64,000 bases of DNA. It comes from Salinibacterium sp. G-O1. Lineage in GTDB: Bacteria > Actinomycetota > Actinomycetes > Actinomycetales > Microbacteriaceae. Positions 44,715 to 52,581 of this stretch are shown piece after piece. The notes under the pieces were generated by a model, which saw only the letters and a list, made by a program, of their open reading frames with translations, did not search any database and was not told the origin of the DNA. The position numbers and the translations under genes are program-made. The stretch is taken from NCBI RefSeq assembly GCF_030063305.1, contig NZ_JASISV010000001.1, positions 248,001 through 312,000 of the forward strand. Direction: 5' to 3'. Within the stretch, counting starts at the first letter, position 1. Each line of letters starts with the position of its first letter.

Positions 44715-45227
44715 ATGCGGGTTCTAGTCGTTCACGAATCGCTCTGGGGCAACACGAGGAAGGTGGCCGAGGCCGTCGCCCGGGCGCTGGAACCGATCGC
44801 GACAGTGGACGTGGTGGACACCGACTCCGCACCGGACGTGGTGGAGGGGTACGACCTGCTGATCGTCGGCGGCCCGACCCACGCCTTCTCGATGAGCAGG
44901 AAGTCGACGCGTGAGGGCGCCCGGCAGCAGGATGCTGACGTGCATGTGCCGGCACGCGGCATCCGGGAATGGCTGGATGACCTCACCCCCGTCACGGTGC
45001 CGATTCCGTCCGCAGCATTCGACACGAGGGTGAACTCGCCCCGCCTGCCGGGATCGGCCGCGAAGGCAGCGCGGCACGAGTTGCGATCGCGAGGGTTCGA
45101 TGTCGCCATCAAGCCGGTGTCGTTCCGTGTTCATGGCTATCAAGGGCCGCTGGTAGACGGGGAACTCGAACGAGCCGCTGCGTGGGCCCGGGGTCTCGTC
45201 AGCGGCCTTGCCGTGCCGGCACTCTGA
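44715..45227 (+). CDS. Flavodoxin family protein
   Basis: A 170-residue flavodoxin-like protein with the phosphate-binding loop in HESLWGNTRKVAEAVA at the N-terminus and the flavin-contacting segments LLIVGGPTHAFSM and FDTRVNSPRLPGSAA. It would carry electrons or reduce small molecules with bound FMN. ATG 44715 is preceded by GAGGGAG. It ends upstream of a good intrinsic terminator (45244-45266). No electron-transfer partner lies beside it, so its role is open. Confidence 0.85.
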   Translation: MRVLVVHESLWGNTRKVAEAVARALEPIATVDVVDTDSAPDVVEGYDLLIVGGPTHAFSMSRKSTREGARQQDADVHVPARGIREWLDDLTPVTVPIPSAAFDTRVNSPRLPGSAAKAARHELRSRGFDVAIKPVSFRVHGYQGPLVDGELERAAAWARGLVSGLAVPAL

Positions 45228-45243
45228 GCCCTAACCACGACTT

Positions 45244-45266
45244 GGGGGATTGATCAACCCCCTTTT
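45244..45266 (+). terminator. Rho-independent terminator after the flavodoxin gene
   Basis: Five Gs at 45244-45248 pair with five Cs at 45258-45262 around a 9-base loop that is itself a TTGATCAA palindrome, followed directly by TTTT. It starts 17 bases after the flavodoxin stop codon. Confidence 0.8.
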
Positions 45267-45297
45267 CGTTCCCCAAAGCCTCCGTAAGCTCGTAAGC

Positions 45298-45311
45298 ACG
45301 ATACGTATCGT
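45298..45311. promoter_or_regulatory. Perfect 14-bp palindrome in an orphan promoter region
   Basis: ACGATACGTATCGT is fully self-complementary. It is preceded by a direct repeat CGTAAGC-T-CGTAAGC. It lies between a terminator and a small candidate gene, so it looks like an operator of a TetR-type or other dimeric repressor, but no regulator gene is adjacent. Confidence 0.55.
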
Positions 45312-45393
45312 TCCGGTCCAGGCCGCGCTCGCGTAACCCCCGATCCGCGGGCGGGGCCTGGCGCCCGGGACGAAATCGGGAAGGGCGAATATC

Positions 45394-45588
45394 ATGCGCG
45401 CCGCGACAAGCCTGGTCTGGCCCAAGACGGCTGAGGAATCTCGACCGTGGTTGCGATTCCTGCAATTGTTTCGCTCCAAACGCCGCACTCCCGCGCGTCG
45501 GTCTACCTACGTACCGCTCGAATCGGCGGTCGGCGATGCGCCCAGAGCGACTCGCTCCAAGGCACTGGAGCGGCCGAGCCCGGAGTAG
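45394..45588 (+). CDS. Candidate small basic protein, 64 residues
   Basis: ATG 45394 follows a strong GGGAAGGG site by eight bases and opens a 64-codon frame. The product is basic, starts with a short amphipathic part (SLVWPKTAEESRPWLRFLQL) and then has many Arg and Ser residues; no family is recognised. Independent support is context: a clear terminator ends the previous gene, a perfect palindrome lies 80 bases upstream, and a GC-rich hairpin straddles the stop codon, so this looks like its own transcription unit. Most conceptual antisense reading is rejected. Confidence 0.45.
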   Translation: MRAATSLVWPKTAEESRPWLRFLQLFRSKRRTPARRSTYVPLESAVGDAPRATRSKALERPSPE

Positions 45589-45597
45589 CCCGGCCGC
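45570..45597. terminator. Hairpin straddling the small gene's stop codon
   Basis: GCGGCCG at 45570-45576 and CGGCCGC at 45591-45597 form a perfect 7-bp stem with the TAG stop codon in the loop. It has no strong T tract. It sits between this gene and the convergent SDR gene and resembles the hairpin at the plsC end. Confidence 0.45.
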
Positions 45598-45607
45598 TGC
45601 TGTGATG

Positions 45608-46495
45608 TCAGTGCCCGGGCTCGCCGCCGTTGACGATGATAGTCTCGCCGCTCGTGTAGCTGGACTCCTGCGAGGCCAAATACACGAAGGTTGATGCAAG
45701 CTCGGCTGGCTGGCCGGGTCGACCATACGGGACTTGCTCCCCGAAATGCTCGAGCTTCTCCGTAGGTGCGGTGGCCGGTTGCAGCGGGGTCCAGAACGGT
45801 CCTGGGGCGACACCGTTAACGCGAACACCGCGCTCGGCAAGCTGCTGCGCCATGGCCCGGGTGAAGTTGGCGATCGCGCCCTTCGACGTCGCGTACTCGA
45901 CCAGCTGAGGGGACGGGTGGAACGCTTGAATTGACGAGGTGGTGATGATGGCCGCGCCGGGCTGGAAGTGCTCCATCGCGGCCTTGGAGAGCCAGAATAA
46001 CGAGTACACGTTGGTCTTCATGATCCGGTCGAGAGTCTCGGTCTCGAGGTCGTCGATGCTGTCGACGGTGGCCTGCGCCCCCGCAACCATCACCAGCAGA
46101 TCGAGCCCGCCTAGCCCCTCCACCGCCGCTGAGACCAGGGCGCGGCACTGCTCCTCGTCGCCGATGTCGGCCTGCGCCAGCACCGCGTTGCGACCGGCGT
46201 CGCGAACAAGGGCCTCGGTCTGCTTCGCGTCGTCCTCCTGGGTGTGGTATCCGATCGCGACATCCGCCCCCTCACGCGCGAACGCGATCGCAACGGCCCG
46301 GCCAATGCCGGAGTCCGCCCCAGTGATGAGTGCGCGGCGGCCAGCGAGGCGTCCGTGACCGACGTAGCTCTGCTCGCCGTGATCCGGCACCGGATCCATC
46401 TTCTCGGTGTCGCCCGAGCCCGACTGCTGCTGCGGCGGGAACGGCGGGCGGGGGTATGCGGTCAGTGGGTCTCGGGGCGTGTAGATATCAGACAT
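45608..46495 (-). CDS. Short-chain dehydrogenase/reductase of the YghA/YhdF type
   Basis: A 295-residue NAD(P)-dependent oxidoreductase. The N-terminal extension with PFPPQQQ is typical of general-stress SDRs. The cofactor motif is TGADSGIGRAVAIAFA, the catalytic Tyr/Lys pair lies in YATSKGA, and the family end SGETIIVNGGEPGH is present. The substrate of this group is uncertain; relatives are linked to osmotic or oxidative stress. A perfect hairpin (46498-46517) lies two bases upstream of the ATG and overlaps its GGAG element, which may control translation. Confidence 0.88.
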   Translation of the reverse strand: MSDIYTPRDPLTAYPRPPFPPQQQSGSGDTEKMDPVPDHGEQSYVGHGRLAGRRALITGADSGIGRAVAIAFAREGADVAIGYHTQEDDAKQTEALVRDAGRNAVLAQADIGDEEQCRALVSAAVEGLGGLDLLVMVAGAQATVDSIDDLETETLDRIMKTNVYSLFWLSKAAMEHFQPGAAIITTSSIQAFHPSPQLVEYATSKGAIANFTRAMAQQLAERGVRVNGVAPGPFWTPLQPATAPTEKLEHFGEQVPYGRPGQPAELASTFVYLASQESSYTSGETIIVNGGEPGH

Positions 46496-46497
46496 AA

Positions 46498-46517
46498 CTC
46501 CGGTCTACCTGCCGGAG
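46498..46517 (-). promoter_or_regulatory. Hairpin at the SDR translation start
   Basis: CTCCGG at 46498-46503 and CCGGAG at 46512-46517 pair around an 8-base loop. On the minus-strand mRNA the stem ends two bases before the ATG and contains the only GGAG. It may mask the initiation region, or be a coincidence of GC-rich sequence. Confidence 0.4.
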
Positions 46518-46606
46518 GAGCTTCGTTGAAGCGGTTGACTGCGGCGGTCAGGCGAGCTACGAGTGAGGATCGTGATGTCGCTCTCAAGCGACGCTCGCGA
46601 CTCCAG

Positions 46607-47818
46607 CTAGAACGGCGGCGGGTCGGCTTCGCGGCTATGACCAGTGGGGCTGGTCCATACCGCTCTTTGCGCGCGCGGTGGTTTTTCGACGTGCCACTTT
46701 GTTTGGTGCTTCATCGTGTGGTGTTTTCGGCAGCGATGAGCAAGGTTCCCGGCCGTGGTGGGGCCGCCCTCGGCCCACGCTGTGGAGTGATCGAGGTCGC
46801 ATTGCGCGGCCCGTCGCCCGCAGCCGGGGAAGTCGCAGGTGACCTGGGTTATTGCGAGCCACCGCCGCAGCGCGGCGGATGGACGGTATTGGCGAGGATC
46901 CATGTGGAGCACGGTGCCGCTGACCGGGTCGGTGAGCAGCCGGGTGAAGGTCGGGGCCGTCGCGCACAGCCGGCGGGCGGTGTCAATGTCGATTGGACCA
47001 ATTCCCTCGAGGACGGCCGGCTGGTTGTCGTGCCCAAGCAGAGTGAGGACGGGAATCGTGAGCGCGACTGTGACCCCGACGCTCGACTGTTCACCTGTGC
47101 CAATCATCAGGTCGCTGAGCACGTCCGCGCGCAGTTGCGTCATGGTGCGCTTCTCGTCGGCTTCGGTGAACAACCCGAACGCGAGCGACTCGAGCTGAGC
47201 GCCGACCATCGCCAGCTTCTCGGCCGGCAGGTAGGCGTGCAGCCAGCCCATTCCGTCGCGATCGAGTTCGGTCCATGCGCCTCGGCGGGACTCCGCCGCC
47301 GCGTGGCGCTCATCGATTGAGCTGGCCTGCAGCCGCTCTGCGACGGCCTGCGCGCGTGCGCGGAAGCGGGCGGGAGCGAGGGTGCGGGCGGCATCCACCA
47401 GCTGGCTCTCGAAGTGGGCCCAGGAATCGGCGGGCAATTCGATGACGATCGAGGCGGCCTCACGGGCGTTCTGAGTGTGAATCTCGCCCTCGGCGAACCA
47501 GGCCCACAGAATGGGGAGCCGCTCGCGCAGCGTCCTGGCGACGTGGCCCTGGGCACGGACCGTAGCTTCGGCGATGTTGAGTCGCACGGCCAAATCCGCG
47601 GCGGCCGCTCGCTCGGCGAACTCGACAGCATCGCCCCTCAGCATTGCCGCGTCGATGAACACCTCAGGATGCGCGGCCGCCTCGCGCAGAGTCGCGTCGA
47701 TCGCGCGGAACACCTCCGCCGATGCCCGCCACTGGGTGCGCTGGGCGAACTCGGCCTCGGCCATGCCGAACTCGACGCGGATATCTGCATTCGCCGGGTC
47801 GAGTAGGAGGGGTTCCAT
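46607..47818 (-). CDS. DUF222/HNH endonuclease domain protein
   Basis: A 403-residue actinobacterial 13E12-type protein. The N-terminal ~280 residues form the DUF222 helical domain. The C-terminal HNH nuclease fold carries DFPGCGRRAAQCDLDHSTAWAEGG, the TTAGNL loop and a CRKHHTMKH end, with the zinc-coordinating cysteines and histidines. Proteins of this type are abundant and divergent in high-GC actinobacteria, but their function is not established. Start codons at 47818 (ATG) and four codons upstream (TTG) are both possible; neither has a good ribosome-binding site. Confidence 0.85.
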   Translation of the reverse strand: MEPLLLDPANADIRVEFGMAEAEFAQRTQWRASAEVFRAIDATLREAAAHPEVFIDAAMLRGDAVEFAERAAAADLAVRLNIAEATVRAQGHVARTLRERLPILWAWFAEGEIHTQNAREAASIVIELPADSWAHFESQLVDAARTLAPARFRARAQAVAERLQASSIDERHAAAESRRGAWTELDRDGMGWLHAYLPAEKLAMVGAQLESLAFGLFTEADEKRTMTQLRADVLSDLMIGTGEQSSVGVTVALTIPVLTLLGHDNQPAVLEGIGPIDIDTARRLCATAPTFTRLLTDPVSGTVLHMDPRQYRPSAALRRWLAITQVTCDFPGCGRRAAQCDLDHSTAWAEGGPTTAGNLAHRCRKHHTMKHQTKWHVEKPPRAQRAVWTSPTGHSREADPPPF

Positions 47819-47971
47819 AGACACAGTCAAGCAGCGACCCCCGACATCTGAGGAGCGCGGAAAGTGCAGTTCAAGAGGCAGTTATGGGCGCCTTCCGCAA
47901 CGCGGCCGGACCCCGACCGCCTGTGCTGCTCGAGGCTCGCGATCTTCAGCACGGATCGTGGCATCTGAAAT

Positions 47972-48559
47972 CTAGCTGACCGCATCTCGCCAGAGCGAGG
48001 CAATCAGTGAGTGGCCGTACGGCGTGGGGTGCACACCGTCGTACGCGATCGCCGCCGGTCCCTGGCCTGATGCTGCAGCACTTAAGGGTGCTTGCAGCGC
48101 GACGTGGGTCGCCCCGTACTCCGAGGCGATGGATGCGACGACGGCCCTCTTGAGGTCGACGTCGTCGGTGAACGCTTCCTGAGCCGCCGTGAGAGGCAGA
48201 AGAAACGGTTCCATAAGCACGAGTCGCGGATGCCCGCTCGCGAGTGCTCGATCAAGCAGATCACGGTACGCCCGAGCGAACTCGTCGGGGGAAGTGTGCT
48301 CACCTGGCTCGGCGCGGCGCCAGGTGTCGTTGATTCCGATGTACACCGAGAGAAGGGTGGGCGCGTGGGTCATGGCGTCCGCAGACCACCGCTGTTGCAG
48401 ATCTGCGATGCGGTTGCCGCCGATCCCGCGGTTGATGACTGTGGTCTCCGGCCCCAGGTGGTCAGCGAGAAGACGCACATACCCGCGGCCGAGAGGTGCG
48501 TCTGCTTCGTCGAAGCGGCCGGTCTCGGTGATGCTATCGCCGATGAACACGACCCTCAT
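47972..48559 (-). CDS. SGNH/GDSL-type esterase
   Basis: A 195-residue SGNH hydrolase with block I VFIGDSITETG (nucleophile Ser9), the glycine in RGIGGNRIADL, block III GINDTWR, and the catalytic Asp and His in DGVHPTPYGH. It lacks a signal peptide, so it acts in the cytoplasm. It overlaps the GH130 gene by four bases. Enzymes of this kind remove acetyl or other acyl groups from carbohydrates, so it probably deacylates an imported sugar of the locus. Substrate is inferred. Confidence 0.87.
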   Translation of the reverse strand: MRVVFIGDSITETGRFDEADAPLGRGYVRLLADHLGPETTVINRGIGGNRIADLQQRWSADAMTHAPTLLSVYIGINDTWRRAEPGEHTSPDEFARAYRDLLDRALASGHPRLVLMEPFLLPLTAAQEAFTDDVDLKRAVVASIASEYGATHVALQAPLSAAASGQGPAAIAYDGVHPTPYGHSLIASLWRDAVS

Positions 48560-49656
48560 GCCGACGCCCCCCGCCAGGTGAGATGTGCCGCACCGATCCG
48601 GGTGTCAGCCATGCCGTAGAAGAAATCAAAGCCTCCAGCCCTCGACTCGATTGCGGTGGGGAAGACCACGTTGTTCACGATCCCTTCGCGCTCGTCGGAA
48701 GTCTCCGGAAGCAGAATGGGCAGGGCCGTGCGCCCAATGAGCTTCGTGACATCCGTCGCATCAAACAGCATCGCGCCCGCGCTGTAGAAGACGTTCTCCT
48801 GCTGATCGACTCCCTTCACCCATTCCCCGCGAACCCCGTGGTGAATCGTGAGCCAGCCCTCCGGTACGCGGACGGGCGGAGTGCCGCCCCCGATCTTGAG
48901 CTGCTCCCACTCGTGCTCTGGCATAGCGACCAGGGTGTGCTGCTCCCAGGAGCGCAGCCAGGCGAGGGATTCGCGGCGCCGGGAGATCGGCAGGAAGGAC
49001 ATCCAAATGCCCAGCCGCGGGTCCTCGATGCCAGCGGGGAGCGGCTCGCCGGCACCCGAGATGATCTCGTCGAGATCCCAAATGGGCCGGTGGAGCATTG
49101 CCAGGGCGGGCTGACCATCTGGCGCGGTTACGACCTCGGGAAACAGCAACGCGTCCTTGTTGCGATAGAGGTTGAAGTCGGTGGACCACCGCGACTCGAA
49201 CGCGAAGTCGACGACGCCGAGCCGCTCCCAGTTGAGCAGGTCGGATGACGCGGCGAGAGCGATCCGCGGCCCGAACGGCCCGTATGCGGCGTACGTCATG
49301 ACCCACATGTTGATGGCGTCGATGCGGGTAATGCGTGGATCCTCGGTGCCGGCGGTGCGCGCATTCTTCTCAAAGGGCAGCTGGGGTTCGAGCGCGAACC
49401 CGTCGCGTGCAACCGATGTGGGCACGCCGTCCGTCTCGATGAGGCGCGCTCGACCTATGCGTGAGTAGTTGCCCCCCCCGACCACCCTCGGAAAGAGCCA
49501 GGTCGTCCCTTCTGCGTCCCGTGCGGATGCTGGGTTGAGTACGCCCTCAGCTTCGCGGGGGTCGTCAGGGTCAGGCGTCATGACCGCCCCGAGTCGCTCA
49601 ACCTCGATCCAATCGCTAAGTCGATCGCCGATCTGAAGTGTCGCGGACTCTGTCAT
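48556..49656 (-). CDS. Glycoside hydrolase family 130 phosphorylase
   Basis: A 366-residue five-bladed-propeller protein of GH130-type. The active-site segments are GTEDPRI (acid Asp), STDFNLYRNKDALLFPE and the phosphate-binding GGGTPPVRVPEGWLTIHHG. Characterised members phosphorolyse beta-mannosides, giving mannose 1-phosphate and a shorter sugar. It lacks a signal peptide, so it works on imported oligosaccharides. ATG 49656 has GGAG eight bases upstream and fits the alternative ATGs. It is divergent to the LacI gene and overlaps the SGNH gene, which suggests one unit. Confidence 0.88.
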   Translation of the reverse strand: MTESATLQIGDRLSDWIEVERLGAVMTPDPDDPREAEGVLNPASARDAEGTTWLFPRVVGGGNYSRIGRARLIETDGVPTSVARDGFALEPQLPFEKNARTAGTEDPRITRIDAINMWVMTYAAYGPFGPRIALAASSDLLNWERLGVVDFAFESRWSTDFNLYRNKDALLFPEVVTAPDGQPALAMLHRPIWDLDEIISGAGEPLPAGIEDPRLGIWMSFLPISRRRESLAWLRSWEQHTLVAMPEHEWEQLKIGGGTPPVRVPEGWLTIHHGVRGEWVKGVDQQENVFYSAGAMLFDATDVTKLIGRTALPILLPETSDEREGIVNNVVFPTAIESRAGGFDFFYGMADTRIGAAHLTWRGASA

Positions 49657-49691
49657 GTCATTCTCCATTGAACTGTTTGTGTTGCGTATTT

Positions 49692-49706
49692 CAAGAAAAT
49701 CTCTTG
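49692..49706. promoter_or_regulatory. Candidate LacI-family operator
   Basis: CAAGA at 49692-49696 and TCTTG at 49702-49706 are exact inverse complements with a five-base AT-rich spacer in the divergent GH130-LacI promoter. The whole 130-base gap is much more AT-rich than the flanking genes. No reliable -35/-10 pair could be assigned. Confidence 0.45.
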
Positions 49707-49789
49707 CAATGTCAATAATCATGCTACGGTATTTATACGCATTACAAAACCGGCCGGGATACTTCTCGGCGAACGCACGAGGAGGTGCC

Positions 49790-50878
49790 ATGGAGAAGAA
49801 CGCCAACGCGTCAACGCGACGCGTAACGCAGGCTGACGTCGCCCGGCTCGCCGGGGTGAGCCAGGCAACGGTGTCGCATGTCATCGCGAGCCTCGAATCC
49901 GGCACGTCACGCGTCAGCGACAAGCTGCGCACGAAGGTCACCGAGGCCATCGACCTGACGGGATACGTTGTCAATCCGATCGCCCAGCGCCTCGCCGGCG
50001 GTCGCAGCGGCTTCGTGGGTGTGTTCACCTACGAGCCCATCTTCGCGGGGGAGGCCGACAGCTTCTACCACCCGTTTCTCGTGGGTGTCGAGCGTGCTGC
50101 CGAAACCGCAGGCTGGAACCTGGTGCTCTTCACGGGTGCCGCCAAAACCGAGGGTCGGCGACGCATGCTCGCCGACGGTGCGCGCTCACTGTCGGTAGCC
50201 GATGGATGCATCCTCCTCGGCTTGCACTACGACGCTCGCGACCTCGAAGCCCTGCTCAACGAGCGCTTCCCATTCGTATTCATCGGCGCTCGCCATTCCG
50301 ACGCCGGAACCGTGCCGTATGTAGCGCCGGACTATGAGCCTGCGACTCGCGACGTGCTCGATCTCATGTTCGCCTACGGACACGGACGCATTGGATACGT
50401 CGGCGATCTCAATCCCGAGCAGGTTAACAATGTGCGCTTGCGCGTCTACCGGGATGTCATGAGATCGATGGGCGATCAACCCGGCGTCTTCATCGACTCG
50501 ACAACGACGCCGTCAATCGTTCTCCAACAAGTTCTCGACAACAGGCTCACAGCGGTCGTGACCGACAACACGGGCATCGCGGGCATGTTGCGCGCAGAGG
50601 CCCAGGAACGCGGCATCCGAGTACCGGAAGACTTGTCAATCGCCCAGCTGGGTGACGCCGAGATAGCCGACGAAGTGGACTGGACCGGATTCCACATCCC
50701 TCGCGATGAACTCGGTTTTGAGGCCGTGAGGCTGCTCGCCGAACTTATCGACGGTACTTCGAGCCCCGACGATTTGCAACGCCTTTTCCCCTGCGCCGTC
50801 ATCGACGGCACCACCGCGGGCCCCGCGCCCCGAACGCCGTCGAGCGAGACCAGCAGCTCTCGAGGGGTGGAGCTGTGA
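49790..50878 (+). CDS. LacI-family transcriptional regulator
   Basis: A 362-residue regulator with the N-terminal HTH TQADVARLAGVSQATVSHVI (residues ~14-33), a hinge helix and a periplasmic-binding-protein-like sugar domain (from ~residue 75: GFVGVFTYEPIFAGEADSFYHPFL). The last ~20 residues are a polar tail. ATG 49790 follows GAGGAGG. It is the first gene of a plus-strand unit with the FAD oxidoreductases and sugar importer, and divergent to the GH130/SGNH pair, so it is the obvious local regulator. Its stop overlaps the next gene's GTG start. Confidence 0.92.
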   Translation: MEKNANASTRRVTQADVARLAGVSQATVSHVIASLESGTSRVSDKLRTKVTEAIDLTGYVVNPIAQRLAGGRSGFVGVFTYEPIFAGEADSFYHPFLVGVERAAETAGWNLVLFTGAAKTEGRRRMLADGARSLSVADGCILLGLHYDARDLEALLNERFPFVFIGARHSDAGTVPYVAPDYEPATRDVLDLMFAYGHGRIGYVGDLNPEQVNNVRLRVYRDVMRSMGDQPGVFIDSTTTPSIVLQQVLDNRLTAVVTDNTGIAGMLRAEAQERGIRVPEDLSIAQLGDAEIADEVDWTGFHIPRDELGFEAVRLLAELIDGTSSPDDLQRLFPCAVIDGTTAGPAPRTPSSETSSSRGVEL

Positions 50879-52485
50879 CGTCATATCGTGCAGACGTCGC
50901 AGTGATCGGCGGCGGACTCGGCGGGGTTGCGGCGGCGATTGCGGCCGTCCGGCGCGGAGCGACCGTAGTGCTGAGCTGCGAAGAGCCCTGGCTGGGCGGG
51001 CAATTGACCTCCCAGGCGGTGCCGCCCGATGAGCATCCCTGGATTGAGGACATCGGCGCCACTGCGACCTACCGAGCGTTGCGAGACGGGATTCGTGCGT
51101 ACTACCGCCGAAGTTTTCCCCTCGACTCACGGGCGCGGGACCGTGGCGATCTTAACCCCGGAGCGGGGTGGGTCAGCAAGCTGTGCCACGAGCCCAAGGT
51201 CGCTGTCGCCGTTATCGAAGAAATGCTCGCGCCATGGGTCTCTGGCGGCCAGCTCACGATTGTGCGATTGGCCAAGCCAGTCGCGGCGGAGGTCAACGGC
51301 GCACGAGTGACCAGCGTGCGGTTGCTGAGCCAGACAGCGGGTGACGTTGAGGTCGTCGCAAACTATGTGGTCGATGCGACCGAACTCGGCGACCTGCTGC
51401 CCCTGACCGGTACCGAGTATGTGACGGGATTCGAGTCGCGCGACGACACGGGAGAACCACACGCGCCTGCCGTTGCGCAACCAGACAATATTCAGGCCCT
51501 CACCGTCTGCTTTGCCCTCGACCACGTCGACGGCGACCACACGATCGACAAACCTGAGCAGTACGAACACTGGCGCGCGGCGGCTCCCGCCGCCTGGGGT
51601 GGGCCGTTGCTCAGTCTCGAGGCGCCGCATCCCCGAACTGGCGAGAAAGAATATAAGGTCTTCCAGCCGAACCCTGGCGACGACGCCCTTGCCGTGGACG
51701 CCGATCAGAGTGTGGTGGCCGGTCACGACAACCTGTGGCTGTTCCGCCGCATCGCGGCCCGAGACATGTTCGAACCCGGAGCCTATGCCAGCGACATTTC
51801 GCTTGTGAACTGGGGCATGATCGACTACCTCGAAGAGCATGTCATTGATGTGGATGACGCGACGATGGCATCCCGGATCGGCGATGCACGGCAGCTCAGC
51901 CTCTCGCTCCTGTACTGGCTGCAAACCGAGGTTCCGAGGCTCGACGGTGGTCACGGTTGGCCGGGACTGCGCCTGCGCCCCGATGTGACTGGTACCGACG
52001 ATGGCCTGGCGCAGGCTCCGTACCACCGTGAGGGTCGGCGCATCCGCCCGCTCCGCCGCGTTGTGGAGCAAGACCTGTCGCTTGCCGTGCGCGGCGGCCA
52101 TGGAGCTGTGCACTATCCAGACAGCATCGGTATCGGCATGTATCGCATCGACCTGCATCCCTCGACGGGTGGCGATGGATACATCGACGTGGCATCGTCG
52201 CCGTTCGAGATCCCGCTTGGAGCTCTCATCCCCGAGCGCATGGAGAATCTGCTGGCGGGCGCCAAGAACATCGGCACAACCCATGTGACGAATGGTTGCT
52301 ACCGCCTACACCCGGTTGAGTGGAACGCCGGCGAAGTCGCCGGCCTTCTTGCAGCCGACTGCGCGCTTTCGGGCCGCACCCCACACCAGGTCTGGCACGA
52401 CGGTCGCCTCCTCGGCGACTTCCAGGGCCTCACAGAACGCTTCGGCATTCCTCGCAGATGGCCAGAAGGAGTTTCGGGCTATTAG
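50875..52485 (+). CDS. FAD-dependent oxidoreductase, glycan-locus paralog 1
   Basis: A 536-residue cytoplasmic flavoprotein. The FAD dinucleotide motif is AVIGGGLGGVAAAIAAVRRG, and the following GGQLTSQAVPPDEHPW is typical of a family often mislabelled xanthan lyase. The C-terminal half carries PFEIPLGALIP, AGAKNIGTTHVTNGCYRLHP and HPVEW, likely flavin- and substrate-lining. It has no signal peptide and no golvesin domain of its own. It begins with a GTG that overlaps the LacI stop codon. The substrate is unknown; a carbohydrate oxidation is the simplest guess. Confidence 0.8.
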   Translation: MTSYRADVAVIGGGLGGVAAAIAAVRRGATVVLSCEEPWLGGQLTSQAVPPDEHPWIEDIGATATYRALRDGIRAYYRRSFPLDSRARDRGDLNPGAGWVSKLCHEPKVAVAVIEEMLAPWVSGGQLTIVRLAKPVAAEVNGARVTSVRLLSQTAGDVEVVANYVVDATELGDLLPLTGTEYVTGFESRDDTGEPHAPAVAQPDNIQALTVCFALDHVDGDHTIDKPEQYEHWRAAAPAAWGGPLLSLEAPHPRTGEKEYKVFQPNPGDDALAVDADQSVVAGHDNLWLFRRIAARDMFEPGAYASDISLVNWGMIDYLEEHVIDVDDATMASRIGDARQLSLSLLYWLQTEVPRLDGGHGWPGLRLRPDVTGTDDGLAQAPYHREGRRIRPLRRVVEQDLSLAVRGGHGAVHYPDSIGIGMYRIDLHPSTGGDGYIDVASSPFEIPLGALIPERMENLLAGAKNIGTTHVTNGCYRLHPVEWNAGEVAGLLAADCALSGRTPHQVWHDGRLLGDFQGLTERFGIPRRWPEGVSGY

Positions 52486-52501
52486 CAACGCCGGAGTGAG
52501 A

Positions 52502-52534
52502 CCCCGCGACGGCATGCAGGCCGCGCGGGGGTTT
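52502..52534 (+). terminator. GC-rich hairpin between the oxidoreductase and binding-protein genes
   Basis: CCCCGCG at 52502-52508 pairs with CGCGGGG at 52524-52530 around a 15-base loop, followed by GTTT. It may partly terminate transcription or protect the downstream mRNA, raising the binding protein relative to the enzymes. No independent promoter was identified after it. Confidence 0.5.
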
Positions 52535-52581
52535 ACACACAGCACCAGAACCGCAAAACAACCACAGCAAAGGAGCTGCAC

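Noticed and set aside
46607-47818. DUF222/HNH gene as a mobile or homing element
   Set aside because: No flanking repeats or intron; these proteins are common single-copy chromosomal genes in actinobacteria.
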